Below, piece after piece: positions 1 to 6,076 of a stretch of 8,310 bases of DNA. The translations under genes were made by a program, and so were the position numbers. A model generated the notes under the pieces. The model had not been told where the DNA came from. It saw only the letters and a program-made list of their open reading frames with translations, and ran no database searches. Numbering within the stretch: the first letter of the stretch is position 1; each line of letters starts with the position of its first letter. This DNA is from Chloroflexota bacterium (lineage in GTDB: Bacteria; Chloroflexota; Dehalococcoidia; GIF9; AB-539-J10): contig JAUVWD010000023.1 of assembly GCA_030604285.1 (NCBI GenBank), forward strand, positions 1 to 8,310, given 5' to 3'.

Positions 1-66
1 GGAGTATTCTCTCCGCCTCTATCTAGCCCTCTGGCAGTGGTTGCAACTATTAGGGCATTCGTAGTC

Positions 67-132
67 CTACGGGCTGCACTCTAGCATTTTCCCCATGGCA
101 TTTCCGAGATTCTCACTCTCAAGCTCTGCCAT
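67..132 (-). CDS. possible 21-codon minus-strand ORF (leader peptide or start of a Cys-rich small protein)
   Basis: Reading the minus strand from the ATG at 132 gives MAELESENLGNAMGKMLECSP and then a TAG at 69-67. It is backed by a near-consensus promoter just upstream and an AGGAGG at 140-135. That Shine-Dalgarno lies only 2 nt from the ATG, which is unusually close. If the TAG is ignored, the frame stays open for 15 more codons containing DYECPNSCNHCQRAR, with a CxxxCxxC cysteine cluster, before another TAG at 21-19. I do not recognise the protein. It could be a leader peptide, an untranslated small RNA, a gene broken by a nonsense change, or an amber-readthrough protein. The promoter is better supported than the coding call. 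Confidence 0.25.
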   Translation of the reverse strand: MAELESENLGNAMGKMLECSP

Positions 133-152
133 CGCCTCCTTATGAGGCGATG
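130..152 (-). promoter_or_regulatory. 5' hairpin enclosing a Shine-Dalgarno and start codon
   Basis: A perfect 9-bp inverted repeat (CATCGCCTC / GAGGCGATG) with a 5-nt loop spans 130-152. Four further pairs, 127-130 with 154-157, can extend it if two bases bulge. On the minus strand the 3' arm contains most of AGGAGG and the ATG. The predicted transcription start (about 151-149) falls at the outer end of the 5' arm, so the RNA would begin with this stem. That geometry would hide the ribosome site. There is no T-tract after the stem on either strand, so a simple terminator is unlikely. Confidence 0.5.
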
Positions 153-156
153 TGGC

Positions 157-185
157 ATTATTGGAGATCTGTTTTGCCCTGTCAA
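157..185 (-). promoter_or_regulatory. sigma-70-type promoter, minus strand
   Basis: On the minus strand a perfect -35 TTGACA (185-180) is followed by exactly 17 nt and a -10 AATAAT (162-157, five of six consensus bases). An A/T-rich stretch, TATTAAATA, lies just upstream and could act as an UP element. Transcription would start near 151-149 and run leftward, divergent from the sigma-factor gene. The combination of perfect -35, ideal spacing and good -10 makes this one of the two best promoter matches I found in the window. Confidence 0.6.
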
Positions 186-467
186 TACCTATTTAATACG
201 AAACTGGTGAAGCAGCGGCGTACGTATTTGGTAATATCACATTGTGCTTGGGCGATCACCCGACATGGCGGGCAAAGCGGGGCACTCTCCTCCACCGCTC
301 CGAGCTTGCTTTGGGACTTGGCCCCTGGCAATGATATGGAAATGTGATGTTGCCAAGATAAGGGAAGCCAGTTTATTGAACAAGAGTCATAAGGTTCAGC
401 ATGAATTCTCGGTTTTTCTTTCGCCCGAATTCAACCCTTCGGCTGCTTTGGCCCTCGCCATAAACCT
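186..467. other. intergenic stretch without a recognisable gene
   Basis: This stretch between two divergent promoters shows no ORF with protein-like composition. An open frame from 244 runs into the sigma-factor gene, but its first 89 codons resemble no sigma N-terminus and it lacks a ribosome site. I see no tRNA-like cloverleaf, strong terminator or tandem repeat. It may carry regulatory sites I cannot identify. Confidence 0.5.
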
Positions 468-497
468 TTCACATCAATTTTCGTTTTTCAGTATAAT
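468..497 (+). promoter_or_regulatory. sigma-70-type promoter for the sigma-factor gene
   Basis: A -35 TTCACA (468-473, five of six consensus bases), an 18-nt spacer and a perfect -10 TATAAT (492-497) precede the sigma gene. The expected start of transcription is near 504-505, leaving only about 6 nt before the ATG at 511. The mRNA would be nearly leaderless, and no proper Shine-Dalgarno fits between. The elements are housekeeping-type and not the AAC/CGT type common for ECF autoregulation. Confidence 0.6.
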
Positions 498-510
498 AGG
501 CATCACACTG

Positions 511-1053
511 ATGTCTATTGAGGAAGATGTAGTCTGTCGAGCAGTAGAGGGTGATGGGCAAGCCTTCGCCCAACTTTATGAGGAGAATTTCGATAAGATT
601 TATCGCTATATTTTCCTAAGGTTGGGAAATCAGGCTGAAGCTGAGGACTTGAGTCAAGAGGTATTTGTCAAAGCTTTGGAGGCGATCGGCTCGTATAAGT
701 GGCGAAATTTGCCTTTCGCTTCCTGGCTATTTCGCATCGCCCATAATCAGATAGTCGATTACTTGAGGAAGCAGACAAAGGTGAAAGAGGCAGCTTTGGA
801 TGATGACAATATGACTTCCGCAAGTGAAGCAAACCCAGCATTTATTGCAGAAAAAGAGCTTGAGATTGAGGAGTTGATTGATGGCGTAAAGAAATTATCT
901 CCTGCTCAGCGTGAGGTGATTTCGCTTCGTTTTGGTGCTGAGCTTTCTATTTCTGAGGCGGCTAGAGTCCTGGGCAAAAGCCCAGGCACGGTGAAGGCTC
1001 TACAATACAACGGCATAGTGGCATTGAGGAAAATGCTGCTGGCAAACAGATAG
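511..1053 (+). CDS. ECF-like RNA polymerase sigma-70 factor
   Basis: A 180-residue alternative sigma factor that would direct core RNA polymerase to a specific promoter set. Region sigma-2 spans about residues 19-88: FAQLYEENFDKIYRYI, then the AEDLSQEVFVKAL segment typical of core binding, then WLFRIAHNQIVDYLRKQ for -10 recognition. A charged, low-complexity linker follows (about 89-125). Region sigma-4 spans about 127-176, with LSPAQREVISLRF and the helix-turn-helix around SISEAARVLGKSPGTVKAL. There is no sigma-3 or sigma-1, as in ECF proteins. I chose the ATG at 511 because the sigma-2 homology starts right after it and a TATAAT sits 13 nt upstream; the frame is open further upstream but with unlikely sequence. 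The gene lies 3 nt before a DUF5667-like membrane protein, its likely regulator. The ECF subgroup cannot be fixed by eye, and the targets are unknown. Confidence 0.9.
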   Translation: MSIEEDVVCRAVEGDGQAFAQLYEENFDKIYRYIFLRLGNQAEAEDLSQEVFVKALEAIGSYKWRNLPFASWLFRIAHNQIVDYLRKQTKVKEAALDDDNMTSASEANPAFIAEKELEIEELIDGVKKLSPAQREVISLRFGAELSISEAARVLGKSPGTVKALQYNGIVALRKMLLANR

Positions 1054-1056
1054 GAA

Positions 1057-1875
1057 ATGGCAGAGAAGTTAGAAGATATCTTAGACAAGTGCTTGGAGCG
1101 CATATTCAAGGGCGAAAGCATTAGCGATTGTCTCAAAACTTATCCCGAGCAAGCGTCTGAACTTGAGCCTTTGCTTAGAACCAGCTTTGCCCTTATTCAG
1201 AAGTCTCCTGCTGTTCAGCCCACGCTTGAGTTCAAAGCAAGGGCCCGTTCTCAGCTTCAGAGGATGCTGTGTGCCAAGTCAGAGAAGGCGGAAAAAAGAG
1301 CCAGGGTTCCTATTTGGCACAGGAAGTGGGCACTGGCTGTGAGCGCTATCTTGGTCATTCTATTTGTTGGCACAGGAACAGTTGTTGCTTCAGCAAACGC
1401 CCTGCCTGATAGGCCTCTTTATCCCGTGAAGCTGGCTGTGGAGCAGGTGAGATTGACATTAGCCTTTTCTGATATGAGCAAGGCGAAGCTTCATATTCAG
1501 TTTGCCGAGCGGAGAGTAAGGGAAATTGCCGAAATGGCTCGCGACGAAAAGACTGATAGAATCTCCGTGTTGACCGAGAGATTGGCTGACCATTTGGACA
1601 AAGTGTATGAGATTGAGAGCACGTGGGAAATCAGGCAGACAGGGCCGAAAGCACTGGCTCCCGGTGATGGGGCGGAAGCTTATGGCAACGGAAAGGATGT
1701 GGAAGAGCTGAGGATGACGCTAATTGAAAGCCGCCGGAGGAGTTTGGATACATTGCAGAATGCTTTGAAGAAGACCCCTGAGAGAACTAAGCCCAGTCTG
1801 GAGCAAGCCATCAAGGATGTGAGAGAGCATTACGAGGAAACACTTTTTGTGTTAGAAAGTGCTTCAAGCCAGTAG
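1057..1875 (+). CDS. DUF5667-like single-pass membrane protein, putative anti-sigma factor
   Basis: A 272-residue protein encoded 3 nt after the sigma gene, so almost certainly co-translated with it. The N-terminal part (about 1-80) is helical and cytoplasmic, with the pattern [13 protein letters not shown] followed by [16 protein letters not shown], a segment I associate with sigma-linked proteins of Chloroflexota. A basic stretch (RKW, 89-91) precedes one membrane helix at about 92-113. After it comes [19 protein letters not shown], characteristic of the DUF5667 domain, and then long, charged helices (about 130-180 and 205-268) outside the membrane. DUF5667 proteins accompany sigma factors in actinobacteria (RsbN with BldN, from general knowledge), so an anti-sigma role is the natural reading. 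No HxxxCxxC zinc anti-sigma motif is present. Binding to the sigma factor is an inference from context. Confidence 0.75.
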   Translation: MAEKLEDILDKCLERIFKGESISDCLKTYPEQASELEPLLRTSFALIQKSPAVQPTLEFKARARSQLQRMLCAKSEKAEKRARVPIWHRKWALAVSAILVILFVGTGTVVASANALPDRPLYPVKLAVEQVRLTLAFSDMSKAKLHIQFAERRVREIAEMARDEKTDRISVLTERLADHLDKVYEIESTWEIRQTGPKALAPGDGAEAYGNGKDVEELRMTLIESRRRSLDTLQNALKKTPERTKPSLEQAIKDVREHYEETLFVLESASSQ

Positions 1876-1891
1876 TCTAGACAAAAAACTC

Positions 1892-1926
1892 CTTTAGGAA
1901 TTAGGCAAGGGGGAGTATAATAGGGG
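1892..1926 (+). promoter_or_regulatory. possible dnaX promoter and ribosome binding site
   Basis: A perfect -10 TATAAT lies at 1916-1921, 12 nt before the dnaX ATG. The -35 is weak: the best candidates at 1892-1899 (TTTAGG or TTAGGA) match only about three of six positions. AGGGG at 1922-1926, 7 nt before the ATG, is a good Shine-Dalgarno. The shared 11-mer AGTATAATAGG also occurs at the sigma promoter (490-500). The expected transcript start would fall between this Shine-Dalgarno and the ATG, so read-through from the sigma operon may also feed dnaX. Confidence 0.4.
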
Positions 1927-1933
1927 TTGGAAG

Positions 1934-3481
1934 ATGGGTTCTGAGGTTTTCTACCGCAAGTGGCGACCGCAAACTCTGGCTGAGGTGGTAGGGCAAGAGC
2001 CGGTGGTTGAGACCCTGCGCCGTGCCGTCCAGAGCGGAAAAACAGCCCACGCATACCTTTTCTGCGGTCCTCGAGGCACGGGAAAGACCAGTACTGGTCG
2101 CATCTTGGCTAAAGCTGTTAACTGCCCTAATCAGACGAGTGGCGAGCCCTGTAACACTTGCAGTATATGTCGGTCAATCACCGAGGGCAGAGCTCCGGAT
2201 GTAATAGAGATAGATGCTGCTAACAATCGCGGCATTGACGAAATTCGCAGCCTCCGGGAAAAAGTCCACTATGCGCCAAACGTCGCTCGCTACAAAGTGT
2301 ATATTATCGATGAAGTCCATATGCTTACCGAGGCAGCTTCTAATGCCTTGCTAAAGACTCTGGAGGAGCCGCCTCCCCACATTATTTTTGTCCTAGCTAC
2401 CACGGAGCCGCATAAGGTGCTGCCCACCATAATGTCACGCTGTCAGCGATTCAATTTCCGTCGGCTGGCTCAAGCAGCGATAGTGGACAAATTGAAGCTG
2501 ATATGTCGGGAAGAGGATATCAATGTCGGACTCGATTCCCTGAGGCTTATTGGTCAGGCAGCTACTGGAAGCCTCCGTGATGCTGAAAATCTATTGCAGC
2601 AATCAGTTGCTTACTACGGCAATGAAATTGATTTTGGCCAAGTTCGGATGGCGCTAGGCTTCAGCGACGATTTGCGAGTTGGACAACTGGCAAAATGTAT
2701 CGCCAATAGGGACATTCCTACAGGTCTTCGAATTATAAATAGCCTTGATAATGATGGCATTGACCTCCGCCAGTTTAATCTGGGGCTAGTAGAGTATCTT
2801 CGGGGGTTGTTATTGGTCAAATCTGGCTGTGAAGAGGGTCTTGATATCACTGTTGAGGATTTAGCCGAAATGAGGAGAGTGGTAACTGGCGTCGAACTTG
2901 AACATTTGCTTGGGGCAACCAAGCTTTTCGCTGGCATAGATTTTCGCACCAATAATTACTCCACTTTGCCCTTGGAGCTGGCTTTAGTGGATTGTGTATT
3001 ATCTTCAATGGCTGAGCAGCCAACTTTGACTGCAGCTCCAGAACCAGTGGGATCTACCATCCCATCCCAGGTGTTTGCCCAAGGTGCCGAAGAAACCGAA
3101 TTTCCAGCAAACGAGGCCGAAACTTCAAAGCCAAAGCAGCCTCAAGACATTGATTGTGTGCGTGGTCGATGGAAGGAATTCATTCAATCTTTACGAGGCG
3201 AAGGCTCCAACGGTAATTTAGATGCCTTTCTGCGCAGCGCCTGCGAGCCGATGGCTCTGGAGGACGATACCTTGACGCTAGGTTTTTACTATTCTTTTCA
3301 TAAGGAAAAGATAGAAGACCCAAAATATCGACATTTGGTGGAAAGAAAGCTCAAAGAGGTTTTTGGACAACCCTATAAGCTAAAGTGCATCTTAGTCAAC
3401 CTCAAGAGAAAAGTGCCGCCACAAACCCAAAGCCCTTTGATCAAAGCTGCTCTAGAAATGGGCGCTGAAATCAGTGACTAG
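1934..3481 (+). CDS. dnaX: DNA polymerase III subunit gamma/tau
   Basis: The ATPase of the clamp loader, which opens and places the beta sliding clamp and ties the replisome together. The 515-residue protein starts with the family's hallmark FYRKWRPQTLAEVVGQE. Walker A is GPRGTGKT (45-52). A zinc module uses Cys64, Cys73, Cys76 and Cys79. Walker B is YIIDEVHM (about 123-130), sensor 1 lies around ATTEPHK (155-161), the arginine finger is R169 in SRC, and sensor 2 is R215 in GSLRDAE. Domain III follows, then a Pro/Glu/Ala-rich linker (about 360-405) and a tau-like C-terminal domain beginning WKEFIQSLRGEG. I found no six-or-more A slippery run at the end of domain III, so a frameshifted gamma form is not evident. 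The start is fixed by the conserved N-terminus and AGGGG upstream. It heads a tight run with ybaB, recR and recO. Confidence 0.97.
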   Translation: MGSEVFYRKWRPQTLAEVVGQEPVVETLRRAVQSGKTAHAYLFCGPRGTGKTSTGRILAKAVNCPNQTSGEPCNTCSICRSITEGRAPDVIEIDAANNRGIDEIRSLREKVHYAPNVARYKVYIIDEVHMLTEAASNALLKTLEEPPPHIIFVLATTEPHKVLPTIMSRCQRFNFRRLAQAAIVDKLKLICREEDINVGLDSLRLIGQAATGSLRDAENLLQQSVAYYGNEIDFGQVRMALGFSDDLRVGQLAKCIANRDIPTGLRIINSLDNDGIDLRQFNLGLVEYLRGLLLVKSGCEEGLDITVEDLAEMRRVVTGVELEHLLGATKLFAGIDFRTNNYSTLPLELALVDCVLSSMAEQPTLTAAPEPVGSTIPSQVFAQGAEETEFPANEAETSKPKQPQDIDCVRGRWKEFIQSLRGEGSNGNLDAFLRSACEPMALEDDTLTLGFYYSFHKEKIEDPKYRHLVERKLKEVFGQPYKLKCILVNLKRKVPPQTQSPLIKAALEMGAEISD

Positions 3482-3482
3482 A

Positions 3483-3788
3483 ATGGATAAGCGTTTATTA
3501 CGTCAAGCGCAACAACTTCAAGCAAAATTGGCCAAAGCCCAGGAGGAACTGGGTGATATTACTGCAGAAGCCACTAGTGGAGGCGGCGCAGTCAAAGTGG
3601 TGATTGATGGTCGTCAGAAGGTTCATTCGGTTGAGATATCGCCAGAAGTGATCAACGTTGAAGATGCAGAGTTATTACAAGACCTAGTCATGACTGCCAT
3701 GAATGAAGCTATTGCCAAGTCGCAAGAGCTTGCTAGCAAGCATCTGGGCAAAGTGACGGGTGGGCTTAGTATTCCGGGATTGACCTAA
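3483..3788 (+). CDS. ybaB: YbaB/EbfC family nucleoid-associated protein
   Basis: A 101-residue DNA-binding protein of the YbaB/EbfC family, which forms dimers and coats DNA; the exact role is not settled in most bacteria. The order of elements fits the family: an N-terminal helix rich in Gln and Lys (RQAQQLQAKLAKAQEEL), the segment GGGAVKVVIDGRQKVHSVEI, then VINVEDAELLQDLVMTAMNEAIAKS, and the closing GKVTGGLSIPGL. Length is normal. The gene nearly touches dnaX, whose stop ends at 3481. An in-frame GTG at 3474 that overlaps the dnaX stop would add three residues; I prefer the ATG at 3483, but cannot exclude the other. The dnaX-ybaB-recR order is conserved across many bacteria. Confidence 0.93.
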   Translation: MDKRLLRQAQQLQAKLAKAQEELGDITAEATSGGGAVKVVIDGRQKVHSVEISPEVINVEDAELLQDLVMTAMNEAIAKSQELASKHLGKVTGGLSIPGLT

Positions 3789-3796
3789 AATAGAGA

Positions 3797-4396
3797 ATGG
3801 CATCTATCGCTGAGCCTATAGCTAGGCTAATCGCAGAACTTAATAAACTGCCCGGAATTGGGCCAAAAAGCGCTCAGAGGTTGACTTATTATTTGTTGCA
3901 CACACCGGATGAGGAAGTCAAAAGTCTAGGTGACGCTATTTTGTTTCTGAAAGAAAAGGTAGAGCTTTGCTCAGTCTGTTTCAACATCACTGACCGCAAC
4001 CCTTGCCCTATTTGCCAAGATAAAGAGCGCGACCATTCCAAGATTTGCGTTGTTGAGAAGCCTTCGGATATCATTCCTTTAGAGCGAACTGGGAAGTATG
4101 AAGGCGTTTATCACGTGCTTCATGGAACCATCAGCCCAGCACAAGGGATAGGGCCTCAAGAATTGAAGGTAAAGGAGCTTTTGTATCGCCTTCAAGACAA
4201 TTCGGTAGCTGAAGTGATTCTGGCAACCAACCCTACCATAGAGGGTGAGGCCACAGCTATGTACTTGCGTCAGATGATCCGTCCTATGGGCATCCACATT
4301 AGCCGCCTGGCTCGAGGGTTGCCATTTGGTTCCGACTTGGAATATGCTGATGATATGACCCTAGCTCAAGCTCTCGAAGGCAGGCAGGAATTCTAA
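3797..4396 (+). CDS. recR: recombination mediator protein RecR
   Basis: RecR forms a ring-shaped clamp on DNA and, with RecO (and RecF), helps RecA replace SSB at single-stranded gaps. The 199-residue length is typical. Visible parts in order are a helix-hairpin-helix (LNKLPGIGPKSAQRL, about 15-29), a C4 zinc finger with Cys58, Cys61, Cys70 and Cys73, and a Toprim domain (about 80-175) with ICVVEKPSDIIPLERTG, then GTISPAQGIGP and ATNPTIEGEATAMYL. The C-terminal segment around RLARGLPFGSDLEYAD is also family-typical. It begins 8 nt after ybaB and ends 9 nt before recO, consistent with a single transcript. No strong Shine-Dalgarno is visible, so translation probably relies on coupling. Confidence 0.97.
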   Translation: MASIAEPIARLIAELNKLPGIGPKSAQRLTYYLLHTPDEEVKSLGDAILFLKEKVELCSVCFNITDRNPCPICQDKERDHSKICVVEKPSDIIPLERTGKYEGVYHVLHGTISPAQGIGPQELKVKELLYRLQDNSVAEVILATNPTIEGEATAMYLRQMIRPMGIHISRLARGLPFGSDLEYADDMTLAQALEGRQEF

Positions 4397-4405
4397 AAGT
4401 CACGG

Positions 4406-5194
4406 ATGGCAGCACCTCACGTTTATCAAACACGAGCCATAGTCCTCAGGCAAAGCAAAATCGGTGAAGCTGACAGAATTGTCACCATTTATACCCCTGA
4501 GCTTGGCAAGCTAAAGGCAATAGCCAAAGGGGCCTGCCGCCCGGGAAGCAAATTGGGTGGCAATGTGGAACCACTGACCTACAGCTCAATGATGCTCGCC
4601 AAAGGGCGTAACCTCGATATCATTACTCAAAGCCAGACAATTGATGCTTTCCTAGCTCTAAGAAAAGATTTATGGCATATGGCTTGTGGCCTTTACACCT
4701 TGGAGCTTGTAGATTCTTCAACCTTGGAAAACAGCGAGAATAGTCCTTTGTTTGATTTGCTGCTCAATGCCTTGAGGTGGCTGTGTCAGTCGGAGAACGA
4801 TAAAACCGTAGTGCGCTACTTTGAGCTTCATCTTCTGCATCACCTTGGCTATCGTCCTCAACTGCGCCGGTGTGTCAACTGCAATTCCTCCCTCAATCCA
4901 GTAATCAATTTCTTCAGTTATGGCCAAGGTGGAATCTTGTGCCCCCACTGCAACCAGAAGGAGCCTGTGCCCCGCCCATTGTCAGTCGATGCCTTGAAAG
5001 TCCTTCGCCTATGGCAGGGCTGCGACTATGCCACTGCCAGCCGAGTGAAAATGAGCTCAAAATTATCCTCAGAGTTAAAGCAAGTAATGCAAGGATATAT
5101 GAGGTATCTTTTTCAACGGGAGCTTAAATCAATGGCTTGGCTGGAGGAGTTGGAGAAAAAGTCACTTGTTGACAACAATTATGGGACAAACTAA
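4406..5194 (+). CDS. recO: DNA repair protein RecO
   Basis: RecO binds single- and double-stranded DNA and SSB, anneals strands, and works with RecR to load RecA in gap repair. The 262-residue protein has the N-terminal OB-fold with TRAIVLRQSKIGEADRIVTI and GKLKAIAKGACRPGSKLGG (residues 9-52). A helical middle follows, and a zinc site of two CxxC pairs: Cys156/Cys159 and Cys179/Cys182. The two pairs frame NFFSYGQGGILC, as in the zinc-bearing RecO members. The C-terminus, with MQGYMRYLFQRELKSMAWL, matches the family's closing helix. It lies 9 nt after recR with only a weak ribosome site. A strong promoter for the downstream region overlaps its last codons. Confidence 0.95.
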   Translation: MAAPHVYQTRAIVLRQSKIGEADRIVTIYTPELGKLKAIAKGACRPGSKLGGNVEPLTYSSMMLAKGRNLDIITQSQTIDAFLALRKDLWHMACGLYTLELVDSSTLENSENSPLFDLLLNALRWLCQSENDKTVVRYFELHLLHHLGYRPQLRRCVNCNSSLNPVINFFSYGQGGILCPHCNQKEPVPRPLSVDALKVLRLWQGCDYATASRVKMSSKLSSELKQVMQGYMRYLFQRELKSMAWLEELEKKSLVDNNYGTN

Positions 5195-5197
5195 AAT
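5169..5197 (+). promoter_or_regulatory. sigma-70-type promoter inside the end of recO
   Basis: A perfect -35 TTGACA (5169-5174), a 17-nt spacer and TAAAAT (5192-5197, five of six consensus bases) span the recO stop codon. Transcription should begin near 5204-5205, opening a long leader ahead of the channel gene. A small inverted repeat, AATCG-CCG-CGATT at 5195-5207, covers the end of the -10 and the expected start and could be an operator. Because the elements overlap coding sequence, chance is possible, but the match quality is high. Confidence 0.6.
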
Positions 5198-5300
5198 CGC
5201 CGCGATTGAAATGGTTGCAGGATAGGGCCGCAGGCATACAGAACTGATTTTGAATTCGCTCATTATTCTCAGGGGCAGCTCTCAAGGAGACTTGATCGCG

Positions 5301-5390
5301 ATGAACAAGCATGAATTCGCAAGTAAGCTGCTTGCATATCATAAAGGCAAAGCTGGTGGGTGTGTTACTAAGTGCTGGGTGTGGCAATAG
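5301..5390 (+). CDS. possible 29-residue leader ORF
   Basis: An ATG at 5301 opens 29 codons (MNKHEFASKLLAYHKGKAGG, then CVTKCWVWQ) ending at a TAG. An AAGGAG at 5284-5289 lies 11 nt upstream, a little far but usable. The product is small, basic and has two cysteines; I recognise no family. Its position in a leader downstream of a strong promoter makes a leader peptide conceivable, but an ORF this short can arise by chance. Confidence 0.2.
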   Translation: MNKHEFASKLLAYHKGKAGGCVTKCWVWQ

Positions 5391-5393
5391 AAT

Positions 5394-5412
5394 GGTCCAG
5401 CCAAAATGGACC
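5394..5412 (+). terminator. weak stem-loop, possible attenuator
   Basis: GGTCCA and TGGACC form a perfect 6-bp stem around a 7-nt loop (GCCAAAA). Only two T residues follow, so it is not a convincing intrinsic terminator. It sits right after the short leader ORF and about 90 nt before the channel gene, where an attenuation or mRNA-structure role would be possible. Confidence 0.25.
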
Positions 5413-5500
5413 TTGAGAGGTAGTTAGGAATTAGGAGTGGGCAAAGTTCGCCAGTCGAAGTGTGGCGCATAAGCCTAACTAGCAGGAGGCGTCTGTTGAG

Positions 5501-6076
5501 ATGAAGGAAGAGGAAGAACCGTTTGAGCGTGTAAGGCCACTACGACCGGGGGATGTAATACTTCGGAGGAAGAGACCTCGGAGAAAGCTTCGTGTATTAC
5601 CCAATATCCCGGCGATGGTTATATTCCTGAAAGACATTTCCGCCCGAACCCCCTTGGTGCCACTGTTGCTCAGCCTCGTTGGACTTTGGCTGCTTTTTTC
5701 CCTGGGCCTTTATCTTGCTGAAGGTGGGGTCAGTGAACAGATAACCTCCTATGGTAATGCTTTGTGGTGGAGCTTTGGAGCTATGCACACGATGGGTGTT
5801 AACAATCCGGGGCCGATCACCCCGGCCGGAATGGTAATCGGTGGTATTTGGGGAATCATTGGCACTGTTATCTTTTTTGGTGTGATAATTGCCATCTTCT
5901 ATGCCTATTTTATGCGTCCTAGGCAACGTCCCTCTCGCGAGCTTATCACTGCCATACAGTATAATCTGGGGGAGCTGGAAGACTTATCTGCCAGTGAATT
6001 GGAGGCGCTTAGGGATGCCACGACAAGGGTCATAGATGCCCAAATAAGTAAGCTTAAAGGAAAACCCTCAGGCTAA
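5501..6076 (+). CDS. two-helix ion-channel-like membrane protein with a non-canonical filter
   Basis: A 191-residue protein with the topology of prokaryotic two-transmembrane channels (Ion_trans_2 type). A long, basic N-terminal tail (RRKRPRRKLR at 22-31) should be cytoplasmic. Helix 1 is about residues 52-73. A pore-helix-like segment, GNALWWSFGAMHT (85-97), leads into TMGVNN (97-102) where potassium channels have TVGYGD. TPAG and helix 2 (about 111-135, Gly- and Ile-rich) follow, then a short cytoplasmic tail with a charged helix (about 145-186). No RCK domain is fused to it, but two KTN proteins are encoded downstream. The family call rests on topology and the ALWW...T.G...P.TP.G pattern. 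Potassium selectivity is not assured because Tyr and the second Gly of the filter are replaced by Val and Asn. AGGAGG at 5484-5489 lies 11 nt before the ATG. A non-conducting or differently selective pore is possible. Confidence 0.7.
   Translation: MKEEEEPFERVRPLRPGDVILRRKRPRRKLRVLPNIPAMVIFLKDISARTPLVPLLLSLVGLWLLFSLGLYLAEGGVSEQITSYGNALWWSFGAMHTMGVNNPGPITPAGMVIGGIWGIIGTVIFFGVIIAIFYAYFMRPRQRPSRELITAIQYNLGELEDLSASELEALRDATTRVIDAQISKLKGKPSG

Larger units (their letters stand above)
5195..5500 (+). other. 306-nt leader/intergenic region before the channel gene
   Basis: This is the longest gap among the right-hand genes and follows a good promoter, so most of it is probably a 5' leader. It contains several local stems, for example GCAAG/CTTGC at 5319-5335 and GGTCCA/TGGACC at 5394-5412. 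It also has a 9-bp direct repeat, TGAATTCGC, at 5251-5259 and 5312-5320, and one short ORF. I could not match it to the ydaO/c-di-AMP riboswitch or any other element I know. Whether it senses something, encodes a small RNA, or is unstructured is open. Confidence 0.4.

Noticed and set aside
150..347. 65-codon plus-strand ORF
   Set aside because: Composition is not protein-like, no Shine-Dalgarno is present, and it overlaps the minus-strand promoter and the hairpin.
244..510. Upstream extension of the sigma-factor frame by 89 codons
   Set aside because: The residues resemble no sigma N-terminus, no ribosome site precedes the first start codon, and a promoter lies inside the extension at 468-497.
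2258..2264. GAAAAAG run in dnaX as a programmed frameshift site
   Set aside because: It has only five A residues, lies inside the ATPase domain and not at the end of domain III, and the full-length tau-like frame is intact.
4718..4948. Minus-strand ORF within recO, and similar minus-strand ORFs in the other genes
   Set aside because: They lie opposite well-supported coding sequence, show no family motifs and have no ribosome sites.
1894..5435. 12-mer TTAGGAATTAGG at 1894-1905 and 5424-5435
   Set aside because: About two repeated 12-mers are expected by chance in a window of this size, and the two sites have different positions relative to promoter and start.
5198..5500. c-di-AMP (ydaO-type) riboswitch before the channel gene
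   Set aside because: The leader shows none of the conserved blocks I could recall for this class; only the gene context would suggest it.
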